Shown here: one piece after another, positions 31,213-44,329 of the stretch
Layout: each line of letters begins with the position of its first letter
Position numbering within the stretch: position 1 is the stretch's first letter
NCBI RefSeq assembly: GCF_036669915.1
Contig: NC_089321.1
Location: forward strand, 14,302,292-14,366,291
Length of the DNA stretch: 64,000 nt
DNA from: Pocillopora verrucosa
Lineage: Eukaryota; Cnidaria; Anthozoa; Scleractinia; Pocilloporidae
Reading direction: 5' to 3'
Program-made: the position numbers and the translations under genes
Notes under the pieces: generated by a model
Database searches by the model: none
What the model was told of the DNA's origin: nothing
What the model saw: the letters and a program-made list of their open reading frames with translations, nothing else

Positions 31213-34200
31213 CAGCACCACCGTGTCTACGAGCGCTTTTCATTCAACAAATTTATTATTGTTTTCTCCTCATCATATTCCTACCAATAGCGTAGCTCCA
31301 TTTTCTGCAAATAAAACCACACACAACCCACAATTCCTTTAATCGCTCTGACGAAGGGTTTAAACGAGCTCGAGGCGTCAGCTTTTCTAGCTCTTTGCGG
31401 TGGATAGTACTAAATTACCCCATCTTCACTAAAGACCGAGCATTTGCCTTGCCTTTCAAGGTAGGTTGAGTGGATTAATTTGTGCAACTGATTTGCAACT
31501 GATTTGCCGATAGTCATCTAACAGTACATTACAGCGACGAGGAAGACGTCGATTTAGAAATGAATATACATTTTCAGTTGGAATTTCGCGAATGACTGGA
31601 TGTGCTTACCATCTCTAACGTCGACGCAAGTTAACGTTAGCATGACGTATGAGAGCGGCGTTGATTTCTAAGTGGAAAAGTTAAATAATTTGCCGTCGAC
31701 GTTTCTTTTCTCGGAACACGCAGACTTTCATAATTTCACGTTGTTAATTGCGACTGAAAGCAAACGACGACAACGAGAACAACGAGGACGAAGCAAAACA
31801 AAAGATCTAATAGGCAAAACGATTGCTCAGCTCGTGCTTTTTAAAGCTTTGTACATTTCTTAGGCTTGCTCTGCAAAACATCAACAACGTGAGATCACCA
31901 AAATTTGCATGGTCTGCGAACGGAAAAGGGGAACGACAGATTATTTTGATTTCCATTTGGAACTCAAAGCTGCTAACATAATTATGTTGTGCTGAAGTAA
32001 AGGTGTGGCTTTGTAAAAAGTAAACACATCTTGTCATTTTCGAAATTCTAACTAAAAATAGAAATTGACTTTTTAATCGACGTCCTCTGTGGCGTAGCTT
32101 CCTGATTGCCTAAGGTCCCTATTTTTCAGAGGCCGGATAAGAAATGAAAACAGTTTTAAAAGGGAAGCGCTGAGCTATTGTTCTGCCCAAAGAAGTCTTT
32201 CAAGTTGTTTTGTCACGGCCAAGTCATCGTTTCCGTCGCCGTCGTGGTTTCTTTTTTTTAGTTTTTAATTTAATATGCTTCTGATACAAAATACAGACAT
32301 AATTAAAGTTACCACACAGAAACAAGGAGGTTTGACCAACAACAGCCGCGCAGTAGCTGCAGTGAGCATTTTCACCAAAATTATCTTTATAAAAAAAGTA
32401 TCTTTCGATGCCGTCTCATGCTTTCCCATGCCGTCTGTCGTGTATTCGTGGTATCTTTCGATACGTCGACAAAATTCGGTTTACATTTGTTCAGGTCTTC
32501 GCTAGTTGTCGCCGTTACGAATTAAACATGACTGGTCAAAATTGCAGCTTTATTTTCGTGCACGATGCGATCCACGTTTGGAGAAGTTGGAGCCGATTTT
32601 GCTGGCAAAAGTCGAGTGAATATTATGATCGATATCGATAGCAAGATCTACTCTCGCTCGTCATTAAGAAAAAATAGGTTTTAACGGGGTTTAGACAGTT
32701 TTAAGCTAATTCCGAAACATTTTTTTGAAGGAATCTTTGTTGGATAATTTGTTGTAAGATGTTTCTTATTTTTCCAAAAATCCTCGTGTCCTTTTTCCAA
32801 GGATCAGCGCGTCCTATTCTCGATACCAGCTTTGACTGATTAAAGACTGACAGATACTGCCAACAAAAGGCAACAGATGACTGAAATATTGACCAAAACT
32901 TAGCGTCATATGGTCACAAAAATAGGCTGTTTGTATAATTTAAAAGAAAAACTAAGCTTTGTTGATGCAATTCTGTAGAGATTATGCCATGAAACGCATC
33001 ACTAAAGTCTTACAAGCACATGCCGTCTTTCGCGTATTCTTGGTATCTTTCGATACGTTGACAAAATTTTGTTTACATTTGTTCATTCAGGTCTTCCCTA
33101 GTTGTCGCCGTTACGAATTAAACAATACTGGTCAAAATAGCAGCTTTATTATCGTACGCTACGCAATCCACGTTTGGAGAAGTTCGAGCCGATTTTGCTG
33201 GCGAAATTTGAGTTATATATTATGATCGATATCAATAGCAAGATCTACTTTTGCCCGTTATCAGGAAGAAACAGTTTTTTTTTCCACGAATCTTTGTTCG
33301 ATAATTTGATGTAAGATGTTTCTTCTTTTTCCAAGAATCCTTGCGTCCAATTCTTTATACCAGCTTTGTTTGATTAAAGACTGACAGAGAAGTTTGCCAA
33401 CAAAAGGCAACAGATCACTAAAATATTGTCAAAATAATTAAAGTTAGTCATGTTTCCTGCAGCGATCCTTTCGACTGAGAAATAATTCGCTCTTTCTTCG
33501 CATGTGCACCGTAACTATCTGTTAGAGAAATCTGTAAAACCTTGAGATTCTGCAGCAAATGATCCAACTTTTTTAGACAACCGTGGCACTGTCTACAATT
33601 AAATGTAAGCAGAAACGATCACACGACTGACACTTCGTTTCGTTTCGTTTCGATTTCGTTTGACATCGTTTCGTTTCGTTTCGTAAGCGCGATGCCAATC
33701 GAACAACGTCCTCTCCTTCCTCTATTCCAAATATCGCCTAAAATCTTTTTCTATATCCTGAAAGCAAAGTAGATAACTAAACGCGGACACTGAATTGTAA
33801 ATTTACCCGAAATAATGGAAAATAAGTTCACTTGAATTATTGTTTAGCTCGATTACCTTTTTCGCTAGCACGCAAAAAATATCATCAAGTCACATAATTT
33901 TGCATAGATTAGAGTGACTTCCCTCGCTTTCGTCTCACCTTGGGGAGGGGGGGGGGGGTGGGTACAGCTAACGTAAGCTAACGGATAACCAAAGTATTGG
34001 CCAACATGCAACATCTTACGATCACAAAAATAGCCCGTTTGTATGATTTGAAAGAAGAACCAAGCGCACCTTTAAGTAAACTAAATAGAGAACAAAACAC
34101 AGAGCACTCAAAGTACTTGAAAGAAAAACTAAGCGCTCCCTTAATGTAAAATAAATAGAGAAAAAAACACAAGGCACTTAGAGTATTGACCGCCGAATTT

Positions 34201-34807
34201 GATCAATATTTTTAGATGGAAGAGGATGAAATACAGGTTGAAGATTTGAATGCCTGAACTGATCAATATATTACTATGACAATACCACAGCAAATCGACT
34301 GAGGAGAATTAAGCGCAAGCACAGTTAAGATTTATCAAAATTTTTCTCAGCGATGTAAATTTTCTTGCATTCTACTCTTCTGCCACGTAGCACATAACCA
34401 GTAGTCGGGCGACTGATCCCACATGGAAATAAAACACCTGAAGATCAGAGTATCAGCAGCCGAATTTTGATTTCTCGTCGTAATCAAAAACTAAGCACTT
34501 ACGTCTTCATAGATGACTCAAAACTGTTTCAACAAATCAACTATTTAAAGGCTGCGACACGAATGAAACACGTGTGAGCAAAATCACTTAATGATCCAAT
34601 TGATGCCAAATGTTGTCCGAAGAGTATTTATGTCGGCGACATAATCTTTTGGCTGGGAAAACAAATAGCGTATTATTATTTTGACAATGCTTATGAAATA
34701 TTTCTTACTAATTTTCTATCCACAATGGTTTGGTTAATTTACACATGTTTTATTTTCTTCCTCTTATAATAATAAACATGATTTTATTTCAGAGTTTGTT
34801 ATCAAGA
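31213..34807. repeat. 5' flank of copy C (block P, unit 3)
   Basis: Matches unit 2 over its whole length, with palindromes ATCGATATCGATAG near 32629-32642 and a mutated version near 33225. The CGTTT tract is at 33633-33685 and a poly-G run near 33945-33958. At the right end is TTTTATTTCAG (AG 34791-34792), a probable acceptor of a non-coding exon 15 nt before the start codon. Confidence 0.6.
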
Positions 34808-36420
34808 ATGGCACAGGAAGGGACCTCAGAGAAAAGTTCTGATGCCTCGGCAACTGAAGTTGGTCAGATTATATTTGGTGCAAAAAACTTGGAGTATCAG
34901 ATCGAAGAATTTGTCAGTTCCGGTGGCCAGACAGTTAATATCCTCCTGAGTGGCAAGACAGGAGTTGGCAAGTCTTATTTGACAAATGCGCTTATTGGAG
35001 AAAACGTAGCAGCAGAAGGATATGACATCGACCCACAAACTGATAACGTAAGCTACTTTGATATCGACAATTACTTCACCTTTTAAACTATTATGAGGTG
35101 CTTTCATTAACGGGTTACTGTGCATTACTTGTAGATGGGAAAATAAATAATATTCCGCGTCATTTTAAGCAGCATGTCTAAACTCCATCTGTTCCCATTT
35201 TCTCCCGGAAAGTCGTATCTTTGATACTTGAAATCAAGAAAGAATTATTGAATGTTTTGTCGGGTATTAAGTACAAAGTTACTCGAAGGATAGGAAAAGA
35301 CTACTTTCCAATGTCTCTTAGACAGACGGGGCTTTCCTATAAATGAAACGTTTTCATGCATTTTTCTCGCGTAACTGAGGTAACATAGCAAGACATATCA
35401 TAATGAGTCTGTGTTAGAGTTATATGTTGTATTAATTTCCTGTTTTATTTCCCATAGGTAACTGCTTACGAGGTTGTCAAAAACGGCATAAGTATCACTG
35501 TGTTCGACACTCCGGGACTTGCAGACGCAACCGGCAATGATGAAGAATATCTGCGGAAAATCAAGGAGAAAGTAACCCACCTCGACCTGTTTCTCTTCTG
35601 CACTGAGATGACCAGTAGGAGATTCCGCACCGACGACTTGGAGACGATAAAGAAGCTTACAGAAACCTTGGGGGAGAAACTTTGGGAACATGCTCTGGTG
35701 GTTTTAACCTTTGCCAACGAAGTCTCACTATTGCCAGCCAAGAAGAAGGATAACGTACCTGAAGTAACCTTTTTCAATGACCGCTTTTTAGCTTTCAAGA
35801 AAGCGATAAAGAAACATTTGGTTGCTATCGGAGTACCTGAGATAACAGTGACTAATGTGCCATTTACGCCAGCCGGGGAGTTGGATGATCCTAGACTTCC
35901 AGATAGAGAAGACTGGTTAACAGCATTTTGGATCGCAGCTTTCAAACGTATCAACAGGAACGCAAAAGCTGCTTTCCTGATGGCAAATGTCGACCGTATT
36001 TCATTTTCTTCCACCTTTGGTGAGGGAAACGAAGAAAGCAAAGTAAGAAAAGATGGCAAAGTTGTCAATTTTGGCCAGTCCAGTAACGTATCCATGGAAG
36101 AAAGTAATGCAATGAAAGAATTCAGAGCGAAATTGAAAAAGAACGACTTTGACAAAAGATTGAGCCGCTGTTTGGAGAAAACTGAGACGTTTGATGGACC
36201 TGAAGAGGAGTGCCCCACATCAGCTGGCCAAGATGCAAAGGTGTCAGGTCCCTCCATCAATGTGGATGAAACTTACTCTGAAGAACTCATTAAGGAGATG
36301 TTGGGCGATGTACCAGTGCAGTTAGTCGATGAGCTGGCCGGTGATAACTTTGATAGAAAGTACCAAACATTGTTCGACCGACTAACAAAGTACTTTAAGA
36401 AGTCTTACCCAACTTCCTGA
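34808..36420 (+). CDS. AIG1/GIMAP-type GTPase, copy C (two exons, 400 aa)
   Basis: Exon 1 34808-35047, intron 35048-35457 (GTAAGC...CATAG, phase 0), exon 2 35458-36420. P-loop 50-57, DTPG 97-100, LTFANEV in the G4 position. Unlike A and B it carries a longer acidic linker (PEEECPTSAGQDAKV, about residues 327-341) and ends at ...SYPTS. It shares these traits and most substitutions (TSRRFRT, LLPAKKKDN) with copy E, although copy D lies between them. The UTR acceptor AG (34791-34792) is intact. Frame intact. Confidence 0.9.
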
Positions 36421-37501
36421 CCCATTTTAACTTTAAAGGCTTGATCAGAAGGCGTGTAGAAATGATTAGGTGGTGACCTAGAGGATAAAAAAGAAAAACT
36501 GTGTGCCATTAAAAATATCAACCAGTTAGACTATGAAGGTATAATCTATTAACGAGAATGAACTCTGTATACTTAAAAGGTTCATGCTGCGATTCTGAAA
36601 TCAAACGTGCTGTAGGATAAAGGTTCAGATAGATTGCATGTTGTATGTAAGCTCGCTAGAGGTCCAAGCGATTTTTTGTTTCAAGGTAAGACGTGTTTCA
36701 AGCATCTGCATATAAAGTTGTTAAGTACAATAAAGCTATTTGATTCAGAGGACCGATGAATTGAACTTTGAAAAATTTCATTTGTGATTTGTCTTTAACT
36801 GGTGTAATTAGTAACACCATTAAAAGGAAAGGATTTTAGATTTTTTATTTTCGTGCCTGAATTTTACGAGAAAAGACGGACAAAAGTATTTACCAGGCGT
36901 GTATGAACTTTGAAAAGAGAAAGCCTTATCCGAATCCTTCTGTGTTTAATTTCCTCTTTATACAGTCGTCAGCCGACTCTTATTTTGAACCCTGCAATAT
37001 GGATCGTTTAAAGCCTGCAACATCCTTCGAGGGAGTCAGGAGGCATATTCCATTCAGAAGAACTTCTTCACCAGGTGATCTACGAAACCCATGTAAAAAT
37101 CAGAGGAGAATGTATCTCCTGAGTCTCCAAATTTCGAGCAAATCAAGCATGATAATAAGAAAACCGATCCAAATCCCAACGGAGCTGTTGATTTTTTTTT
37201 GGGGGGGGGGGAATAGTGCCTCCGTGGTGGAGAGATTAAGTACCCATGGTTCTCACTCAGAGAAGGTATGACCTGCGTAGGAGGAAGTTCAACTGGGTTT
37301 GTTACTCATATCTACATCCAAGGATTCGATCAAGTCCAGGGTGATCGTAGCCGTTGTGATCAAAATAGTGAAACTGCTTTTGATCGCCGTCCCACTACCA
37401 GAAGTGTTTTCTTGGTGGAGATATTAATAATCCCGAAGTCACATCTGCGTCTACGCTTAGCTACGATAGGCACTGATCATGGGTAGAGAGGCCCAGCGTA
37501 G
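36421..37501. other. 3' flank of copy C and type-2 remnant
   Basis: The UTR-like part to about 36900 matches the flank of copy E. At 36903-37271 there is an unrecognised open frame (no motif) containing a poly-G run near 37200. At 37341-37427 is the second copy of the hydrophobic frame VIVAVVIKIVKLLLIAVPLP, with the same stop as at 9912. Confidence 0.4.
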
Positions 37502-37730
37502 AGTTTCCCCAGCATCAACCTCGTCCCTCCTTCAGTAAGAGAATACCTGAGAGATGTCATGATGAGGTTTGCCAGAGGAGCCATCAGGGTGGTATTCGAA
37601 AGGATCCTTTCTGGAAGTGGCTCCCATGTTGCCGCTGCCCTCGACTGGATTGTTAATTACTTCATAGACTGGCAACGAGATAGCCCTGGAAGGGAAGATT
37701 AATACTATGGAGGAAGAGAGAGAAAACTAG
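37502..37730 (+). pseudogene. C-terminal exon of type-2 GTPase, frameshifted copy
   Basis: Homologous to 9987-10211 with the same acceptor-like GCGTAG. An insertion of four bases near 37679 (CGAGATAGCCC against CGAGCC) breaks the frame before the ...MEEEREN end. No type-2 exon 1 is found upstream, so it is a solitary fragment. Confidence 0.55.
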
Positions 37731-38044
37731 CGAATAGCTGACGCCGGAGTAGTTCCTATTGAAAGCTTTTGTGCACCTTAAGAATCTGAATAACTTGCCC
37801 TTATGGCAAAAAGTTATACATTGGTAAAACTAGATGACCAATTCCGAGAACACGTCCGCAATGTAGAAAGAAATGACAAGGAAGTATCCAAACCAGTCGC
37901 TAGACACTTTAATCTCCCTAATCATTCTAAGCAGCCAGGAGCCCATTACTTAGGCTCCTGAAGCAGCATATGGCAGTTTCCGGCCTTTCCCTACATCTGG
38001 GCAGTTTGGAAAGCCGCAAAACTCTTGAGGAAAAATTTATCTTT
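37731..38044. other. unit 4 spacer
   Basis: Matches 10212-10550 and 25464-25785. No gene. Confidence 0.5.
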
Positions 38045-39930
38045 CAAATCGACACTCTTGATCACCACCGTATCAACGAGCGCTTTTTATTCAACAAATT
38101 TATTATTGTTTTCTCCTCACCATATTCCCACCAATAGCGTAGCCCCATTTTCTGCAAATAAAACCACACACAACCCACAATTCCTCTCTTCTCGAGGCGT
38201 CAGTTTTTCAACTTTTTGCGGTGGATAGTACTAAATTACCCCATCTTCACGAAAGACCGCGCATTTGCCTAGCCTTTCAAGGTAGGTTGAATGGATTAAC
38301 TCGTGCAACTGATTTGCAACTGATTTGCAACTGATTTGCAACTGATTTGCCAATAGTCATCTAACAGTACATTACAGCGACAAGGAAGACGTCGATTTAG
38401 AAATGAATATATATTTTCAGTTGGAATTTCGCGAATGACTGGATGTACTTACCATCTCTTATGAGAGCAGCGTTGATTTCCAAGTGAAAAGTTAAATAAT
38501 TTGCCGTCGACGTTTCTTTTCTCGGAAAACGCAGATTTTGATAATTCACGTTATTATCTGCGACTTTAAGCAAACCGCGACGACGACAATAAAGGGAACG
38601 TGGCAAAACAAAAGATCTAATTGGCAGAACAATTGCTCAGCTCATGCGTTTTAAAGCTTTGTACATTTCTTAGGCGTGCTCTGCAAAACAACAACGTGAA
38701 ATCACCAAAATTTGCGTGGTCTGCGAACGGAAAAGGGGAACGACACATTATTTTGATTTCCATTTGGAACTCAAAGCTGCCAACATATGTTGTGCTGAAG
38801 TTAAGGTGTGGCTTTGTAAACAGTAAATACATCCTGGCGTAGCTTCCTGACTACTTAAGGTCCCTATTTTGCAGAGGCCGGATAAGAAATGAAAACAGTT
38901 TTAAAAGGGAGGCGCTGAGCTATTGTTCTGCCCAAATAAATCTTTCAAGTTGTTTTGCCACGGCCAAGTCATCGTTTCCGTCGCCGTCGTGGTCTTTTTA
39001 TTTAGTTTTTAATTTTAATTTTAAATCTTATATATTTATGATACAAAATACAGACATAATTAAAGTTATTACACAGAAATAGGGAGGTTTGATCAACAAC
39101 AGCCGCGCAGTAGCTGCAGTGAGCATTTCACCAAAATTATCTTAATAAAAAAGTATCTTTCGATGCCGTTCCATGCGTTCCCATGCAGTCTGTCGTGTAT
39201 TAGTGGTATCTTTCGATACGTCGACAAAATTCGGTTTACATTTGTTCAGGTCTTCGTTAGTTGTCGCCGTTACGAGTTGAACACGACTGGTCAAAACTGC
39301 AGCTTTATCTTCGTGCGCGACGCGATCCACGTTTGGAGAAGTTGGAGCCGATTTTGCTGGCAAAAGTCGAGTAATATATTATGATCGATATCGATAGCAA
39401 GATCTACTCTCGCTCGTCATTAACAAGAAATAGTTTTTAACGGGGTTTAAACAGTTTTAAGCTAATTCCGAAACATTTTTTTGAAGGAATCTTTGTTGGA
39501 TAATTTGTTGTAAGATGTTCCTTCTTTTTCCAAGAATCCTCTCGTCCTCGATTTTTTCCAAGAATCCTCGCTTCCCTTTCTCTATACCAGCTTTGTTTGA
39601 TTAAAGACTGGCAGATAAGTTTGCCAACAAAAGGCAACAGATCACTAAAATACTTTCAAAATAATTAAAGTTAGTCATGTTTTCATTAGCTATCCTTTCG
39701 ACCGAGAAATAATTCGCTCTTTCTTCGCAGGTGCACCGTAAGTATCTCTTAAAGAAATTTGTAAAACCTTGACATTCTGCGGCAAATGATCCAACTTTTT
39801 TAGACAACCGTGGCACTGTCTACAATTAAATGTAAGCAGATACGATCACACGACTGACATTTCATTTCGTTTCGTTTCGATTTTGTTTCGTTTCGTTTGA
39901 CATCGTCTCGTTTCGTTTCGTTTCGTAAGG
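38045..39930. repeat. block P, unit 4 (partial, no gene attached)
   Basis: Same modules as the other block P copies, with an ATCGATATCGATAG palindrome at about 39384-39397 and a CGTTT tract at 39861-39926. It then switches to block Q at about 39960 without a GTPase gene. The corresponding gene was lost or never copied. Confidence 0.6.
38305..38350. repeat. 12-bp tandem repeat (CAACTGATTTG)n
   Basis: Four near-perfect units of CAACTGATTTGC/A. Only one or two are present at the same site in the other block P copies, so this is a local expansion. Confidence 0.85.
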
Positions 39931-39959
39931 ACAGTACTGAAGAGTAAAGAAGGCCCGCT

Positions 39960-42332
39960 TGAATCTGTTATTCTCTGTGCCTACTTGTGCCTGTTTTCTA
40001 TCAAGCTTCTAACTTCTGTGAGACCGACCAGTATTTATCGCCTGAGGGAATGGGGGAACGGGAGGAGTTTGGTTGTGTCATAATAAAGTTTACCTGATTT
40101 CCCCCCCCCAAAGGCTCTGTAGGGTTCTAATGAACCCCCCGCGTTGACAGGCAATTGTCTATGGTCCCCCCTTCATAGTTTTCAAGGAAAGAATGATACC
40201 CGCTCCGTTCCCGCTGAAAACGTTGTATTCCCCCTAAAATCCTTCCGCTCTCTTGATATTTTTAATGTTCATTTTTTCTCAGCCTTTTCCCGGAATGTTT
40301 GCTGTTATTCTTTGCCCCGCGACAACTCATGTAAAAACTGTGGCCGATACGAAAAAACAAAAAGCACTAACTGTTCCAATGTTTTAAAATTGTTGAGGCA
40401 AGATGGAATGAAAAATTACCTTTTCTTACAGACCATGATGATTGAATCGTCATTGTTGTGTCCATCTCTACAATGACCATAGTACTATTATTTGTCTCCA
40501 AAACTTGTTAGGAAACTGTCAATCGAGTCACAAAATACCAAAGAACAAAAAGAAACAAAATAGAAGATGCAGTGTGGAGCCTGAGAACTAGTTTCTCGTG
40601 TTACGCACTATAATGCACCGCATCGCTAGGGTAACTCACACTGCCTTCTTCAAGACCGTCTGAGATACCGGAGTGGTTGTCAGACATCTTCACGAAAGAC
40701 TTTGAGACTGAAACCTGCAGATATAATAATAACTGTAATTACTGCATTAACTTTCAAGGTAAGTTTGTTGGTGAAATTTACAAGAGCAACTGATTTGCCG
40801 ATTAATATCTAACAGTACATCACAGGCATTCAGCGTTACTAAAGAAATTCTGCAAAGATATGCTATGCAACGAGTCACGAGAGTCTCACAAGCATATGCC
40901 GTCTGTTGTGTATTCTTTAGTATCTTCGGTACATCGAAAAAATTCGGTTTACATTTGTTCAGGTTTTCACTAGTTGTCGCTGTTACGAATTAAACAACAC
41001 TGGTTAAAATAGCAGCTCTATTATAGTTCGATACACGATCGACGTTTGGAGAAGTTTGAGCCGATTTTAAAGGCGAAAATGGAGTAATATACTATTATCG
41101 ATATCGATAGCACGAACTACTTTCGTTCGTCATCAAGAAGAAATAGTTTTTAACAGGGTTTGGACAGTCTTAAGCTAATTCCGAAGCATTCTTTTAAACA
41201 AATCTTTCTTCTATAACTTGTTTTAAGATGTTTTTTCTTTTTCCAAGAATCCTCGCGTCCTTTTCTCAATAATTGCGTTGTTTGATAACGACTGACAAAA
41301 ATAAGGTTAAAAACAAAAGCCCACAGATTACCAAAATATTGAACAGTACTTGGCTTATAGGGTCACAGAAACTTTAGCCTGATGTTTGTATAATTTGATA
41401 GAAAAAGTAAGAGTACTCTGAAAGCGAAGCAAGGTTCCAACAACCTCGCGTCCTTTTCTCAATAACCGTGTTGTTTGATAGCGACTTACAAAAATAAGGT
41501 TATTGACAAACGCCCGCAGGTAACCGAAACATTGAATAGTACTTGTCTGATAGGGCCACGAAAAATCCTGTTTGTATGATTTGGTACAAAATCTAAGAGC
41601 ACTCTTAAAGCGAACCGAGGTTCCAAGAATCCTCGCGTCCCGGCTTTTCTCGAGAACAGCCTTATAAGATCCACAACTGACAAATAAGGTTATCAAGCCA
41701 ACGGATTACACAAATATCGAATAACTTTCAACATCTCAGGGTCACAAAAATAGCCTGTTTGAATAATTTGAAAGAAAAACTAAGTGCATCCTTGAAGTAA
41801 ACTGAGTGGAGGACAAAACACAGAGCACTCTGAGTTTTGACGACCAAATTGGATCAAAATCAAATACGTTTTAGATCGAGGAGGAGAGAATGAAATACAG
41901 GTTGAAGGATTGAATGCCTGAACTGATCGATACGTTTAAGCGTCAATACCACGACAAATTGGATGAGGTGAAGTAATCGCAAGCAAACTAAAGTTAAGAT
42001 TTATCTAAATTTTTCACAGCGCTGTAAATTTACTTGTACTGTACTCTTCCGCCACGTAGCACATAGCCAGAAATCAGGCGACTGATCCCGTATGGAGATA
42101 GAACACCTGAAGATCAGAGTATCGGGACCCGAATTTTGATTTCTCGTGGTATTCAACAACTAAGTACTTACGTACTTATAGGGTCACAAAAAACCGGTTT
42201 CAACAAATCAACTCTTTAAAGGCTGTGACACGAATGAAGCACGTGTGAGAAAAAATCCCTTAGTGATCCGATTGATACCAGATGCTCTCCGAAAAGTATT
42301 TATGTCGGCGGCATGATCTTCTGGCCGAGGAA
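39960..42332. repeat. block Q, copy 2
   Basis: Matches 15591-18054 throughout, with a TATCGATA palindrome near 41102-41109 and the degenerate 190-bp repeat at about 41235-41840. It is interrupted at 42332 by the virus-like element and resumes at 47002 with GAGGAAAACAAACAG. Confidence 0.65.
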
Positions 42333-42649
42333 GTAGTTAAAACATGCGGGTTGTGGCGCATTTCAGGTCCAACAATATATGGACAATTTCTTTTAAAAAA
42401 TCGTGTCTATTAAAAATAATGAAGAATTGTCGTCAATGCAAGTATGATAAAGCTTAACAATTTTTTACAAAAGGTGAAGGAACTTTTAAAGATTGTAAAG
42501 CATTCTTGAAAAGAAAAATTAAACGTCAGCCCACTACGGAGGACATATCTTCATATTAGGACTACTACGTGTCTAAGTATACAAAGTTATTCATCACAGA
42601 TGATAAGTATCTGAAACTTGTTTGTGATGGTAACTTGAAAGTATGGCAC
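42333..42649 (+). repeat. left inverted repeat of the virus-like element
   Basis: Inverse of 46705-47001. The best matched stretch is 42575-42649 (for example AGTATACAAAGTTATTCATC), with only one or two mismatches to the right arm. The outer half is more diverged, with indels. Confidence 0.88.
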
Positions 42650-43441
42650 TCAAAACAAATGTCACCACCTCTGGATAAGGACATTCTTAAATTTTTGCGA
42701 GATTGTTAAGGGATTGGTAAAAGATGTTTTGGTGATAGATGAATATGAGGATGAGAAGTTATCTAAATCTTTTCAACGGGTTTGGATTGTTGATATTGTT
42801 ATTACTGAGCACTGAATTAAAAATGTAATCCTGATTTCAAGGCAACTCATGAATTTAACCTCGAAAATCAAGGTTGATTTAACCTTGATTTCAAAGGGGG
42901 GTTCTAGCGCATTTTGAAAACAAACTTGATTCCTAAGCAACTCATGAATTTTTTAACCTCGAAATAAAGGTTGATTTGAACTGCTGCTGAACTATTTTCG
43001 AAAAACTGTTTAACCTTACAAAGAATTTGTGATGGAGAGAAGGAGATTTGAAAAGAACTGTGAAATTTGCTGAAAAAGAAGAAGTTAATGTCATCGAACT
43101 TACTTTAAGGTTATCAGTGATATTTGTGAGGAAGAGCTTTCTCTTTCATTTTTTTTTACTTTGTATTAAACACGTAGGTAGTCTGATGTGCAGGTAATTA
43201 AATATTTATTTTAAAGAATTTGCATGTCTAGATATAAACAGCGAAAACCCGTTTGATTTTATTCGAAAGTCAAATCTTATTTCGTTATGTTTATGAGTGA
43301 TCCAATCGCCTTTGAAAACAACCTTCTCACTGACAGGTGCTTTGCCTCTGCTATTGAAATAATTTTTTTCATATTTTGTAATTTTCTTTTTGAGAGTCTT
43401 GCTCCCAACACTAGATGTTGATATAAATCCTTAAAAGCCGG
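42650..43441. other. element interior, no recognised gene
   Basis: It contains a direct duplication with AAGGCAACTCATGAATTTAA (near 42840) and AAGCAACTCATGAATTTTTTAA (near 42942), each followed by a CGAAA...AAGGTTGATTT phrase. It also contains the short inverted pair AAGGTTGATTTAACCTT near 42877. No convincing frame. Confidence 0.4.
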
Positions 43442-43665
43442 TTAGGCCGGCCATGGCACTCCTGAAATAATCTCAATTCCACTCAGAGAAACCGCTACAC
43501 CACTTATTGCCAATACAGCCGCCGTTACTCCTGTCACAGTGTATGTTGTGTGAAAACCGGATCTAATTCTTTAATTTGCTAAGGACAAGTTCATAATGAG
43601 TTAAGTCATTCTCAAGCTCTTCTCCAACCCGAATTTGTCTGGTATTATAATTGGATAAATCGGAG
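43442..43665 (-). pseudogene. virus-like element gene, C-terminal membrane segment, decayed
   Basis: A minus-strand frame starts without ATG near 43665 (a stop precedes it). It reads an acidic/polar helix (VGEELENDLTHYELVLSK), then shifts frame into a hydrophobic segment ending SLSGIEIISGVPWPA. Charged helix plus C-terminal hydrophobic anchor resembles small membrane or virion-associated proteins, but I cannot name the family. The frameshift makes it non-functional. Confidence 0.5.
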
Positions 43666-43667
43666 GA

Positions 43668-43735
43668 GCGCTAGGCCGAAGGCCCAGTCCTTCAGGGTTT
43701 AGCTGAAGGCTTAGACCGCTTTGCGGTCCCTGGCT
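43668..43735. other. cluster of three GC-rich hairpins
   Basis: GGCCGAAGGCC, CCTTCAGGGTTTAGCTGAAGG and GACCGCTTTGCGGTC follow one another between the two minus-strand genes. A related hairpin (GGCCGCTATGCGGACC) is at 46475-46490. They may act as terminators, origins or RNA structures of the element; unproven. Confidence 0.6.
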
Positions 43736-43780
43736 AACAGAGCCTCGCAAAATATTTTGATCCGACATTTTCTTACATCT

Positions 43781-44225
43781 TTAAATAATCTCTAATTCAA
43801 ACTTCATTGGCATACCATTGAAACGGATAATATTGCTATTCTCATCAGTGACGAAAATTCGTATGGAAGTGTTATCATTCCTTGGTGCTATTTTTCGTAA
43901 CACACGATTCGGTGGAGAATAATTTACCCTTTCAAACTGGTTCTCGGCAATTCATTGTGACTTTAAATCCTTTTTCTTCACTTAATATTTTCCCAAGGGC
44001 TTTTGCAAGGCTCTCAAGAGTATATTTGCCTGAAGAAATCATTTTAACACTAGCATTGTTTTGTCTATCGAAGATAGATACTTTTCCTCTTCTCTTCAAA
44101 TTATACCATGAATTATAGTGAGAACAAGACATAAGTCTGATATAGCTTGATTTACCGAGAAGGTCTTTAAAGCGAACCGTGTGATCATTTGAATCTGCAA
44201 TAATTGTCGAAACAACCATTTTCAT
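43781..44225 (-). pseudogene. virus-like element gene, ~145 codons, one frameshift
   Basis: Starts MKMVVSTIIAD at 44225, with a second possible ATG at 44219. It is open to a premature stop near 43935 and can be followed in the next frame to a stop at 43781. The N-terminal part has a compact alternating hydrophobic/polar pattern typical of beta-rich proteins (TVRFKDLLGKSSYIRLMSC). The continuation also looks beta-rich. I believe this type of protein recurs in cnidarian virus-like elements but cannot attach a function; a virion component is a guess. Upstream, 44226-44306 is open but probably leader. Confidence 0.55.
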
Positions 44226-44329
44226 TACAAACACAATAAAAATGTGTGCGTGACTAAGATCAGATGACTTTGAAGCAAATAAAATTGCAGATAAAGCAAA
44301 GACCAAAGCCTGGAACGATCAGATGGAGT

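Noticed and set aside
37210..37300. tRNA-like look of the GTGGTGGAGAGATTAAG stretch
   Set aside because: No acceptor stem pairing and no TTC-containing T-loop at the right distance.
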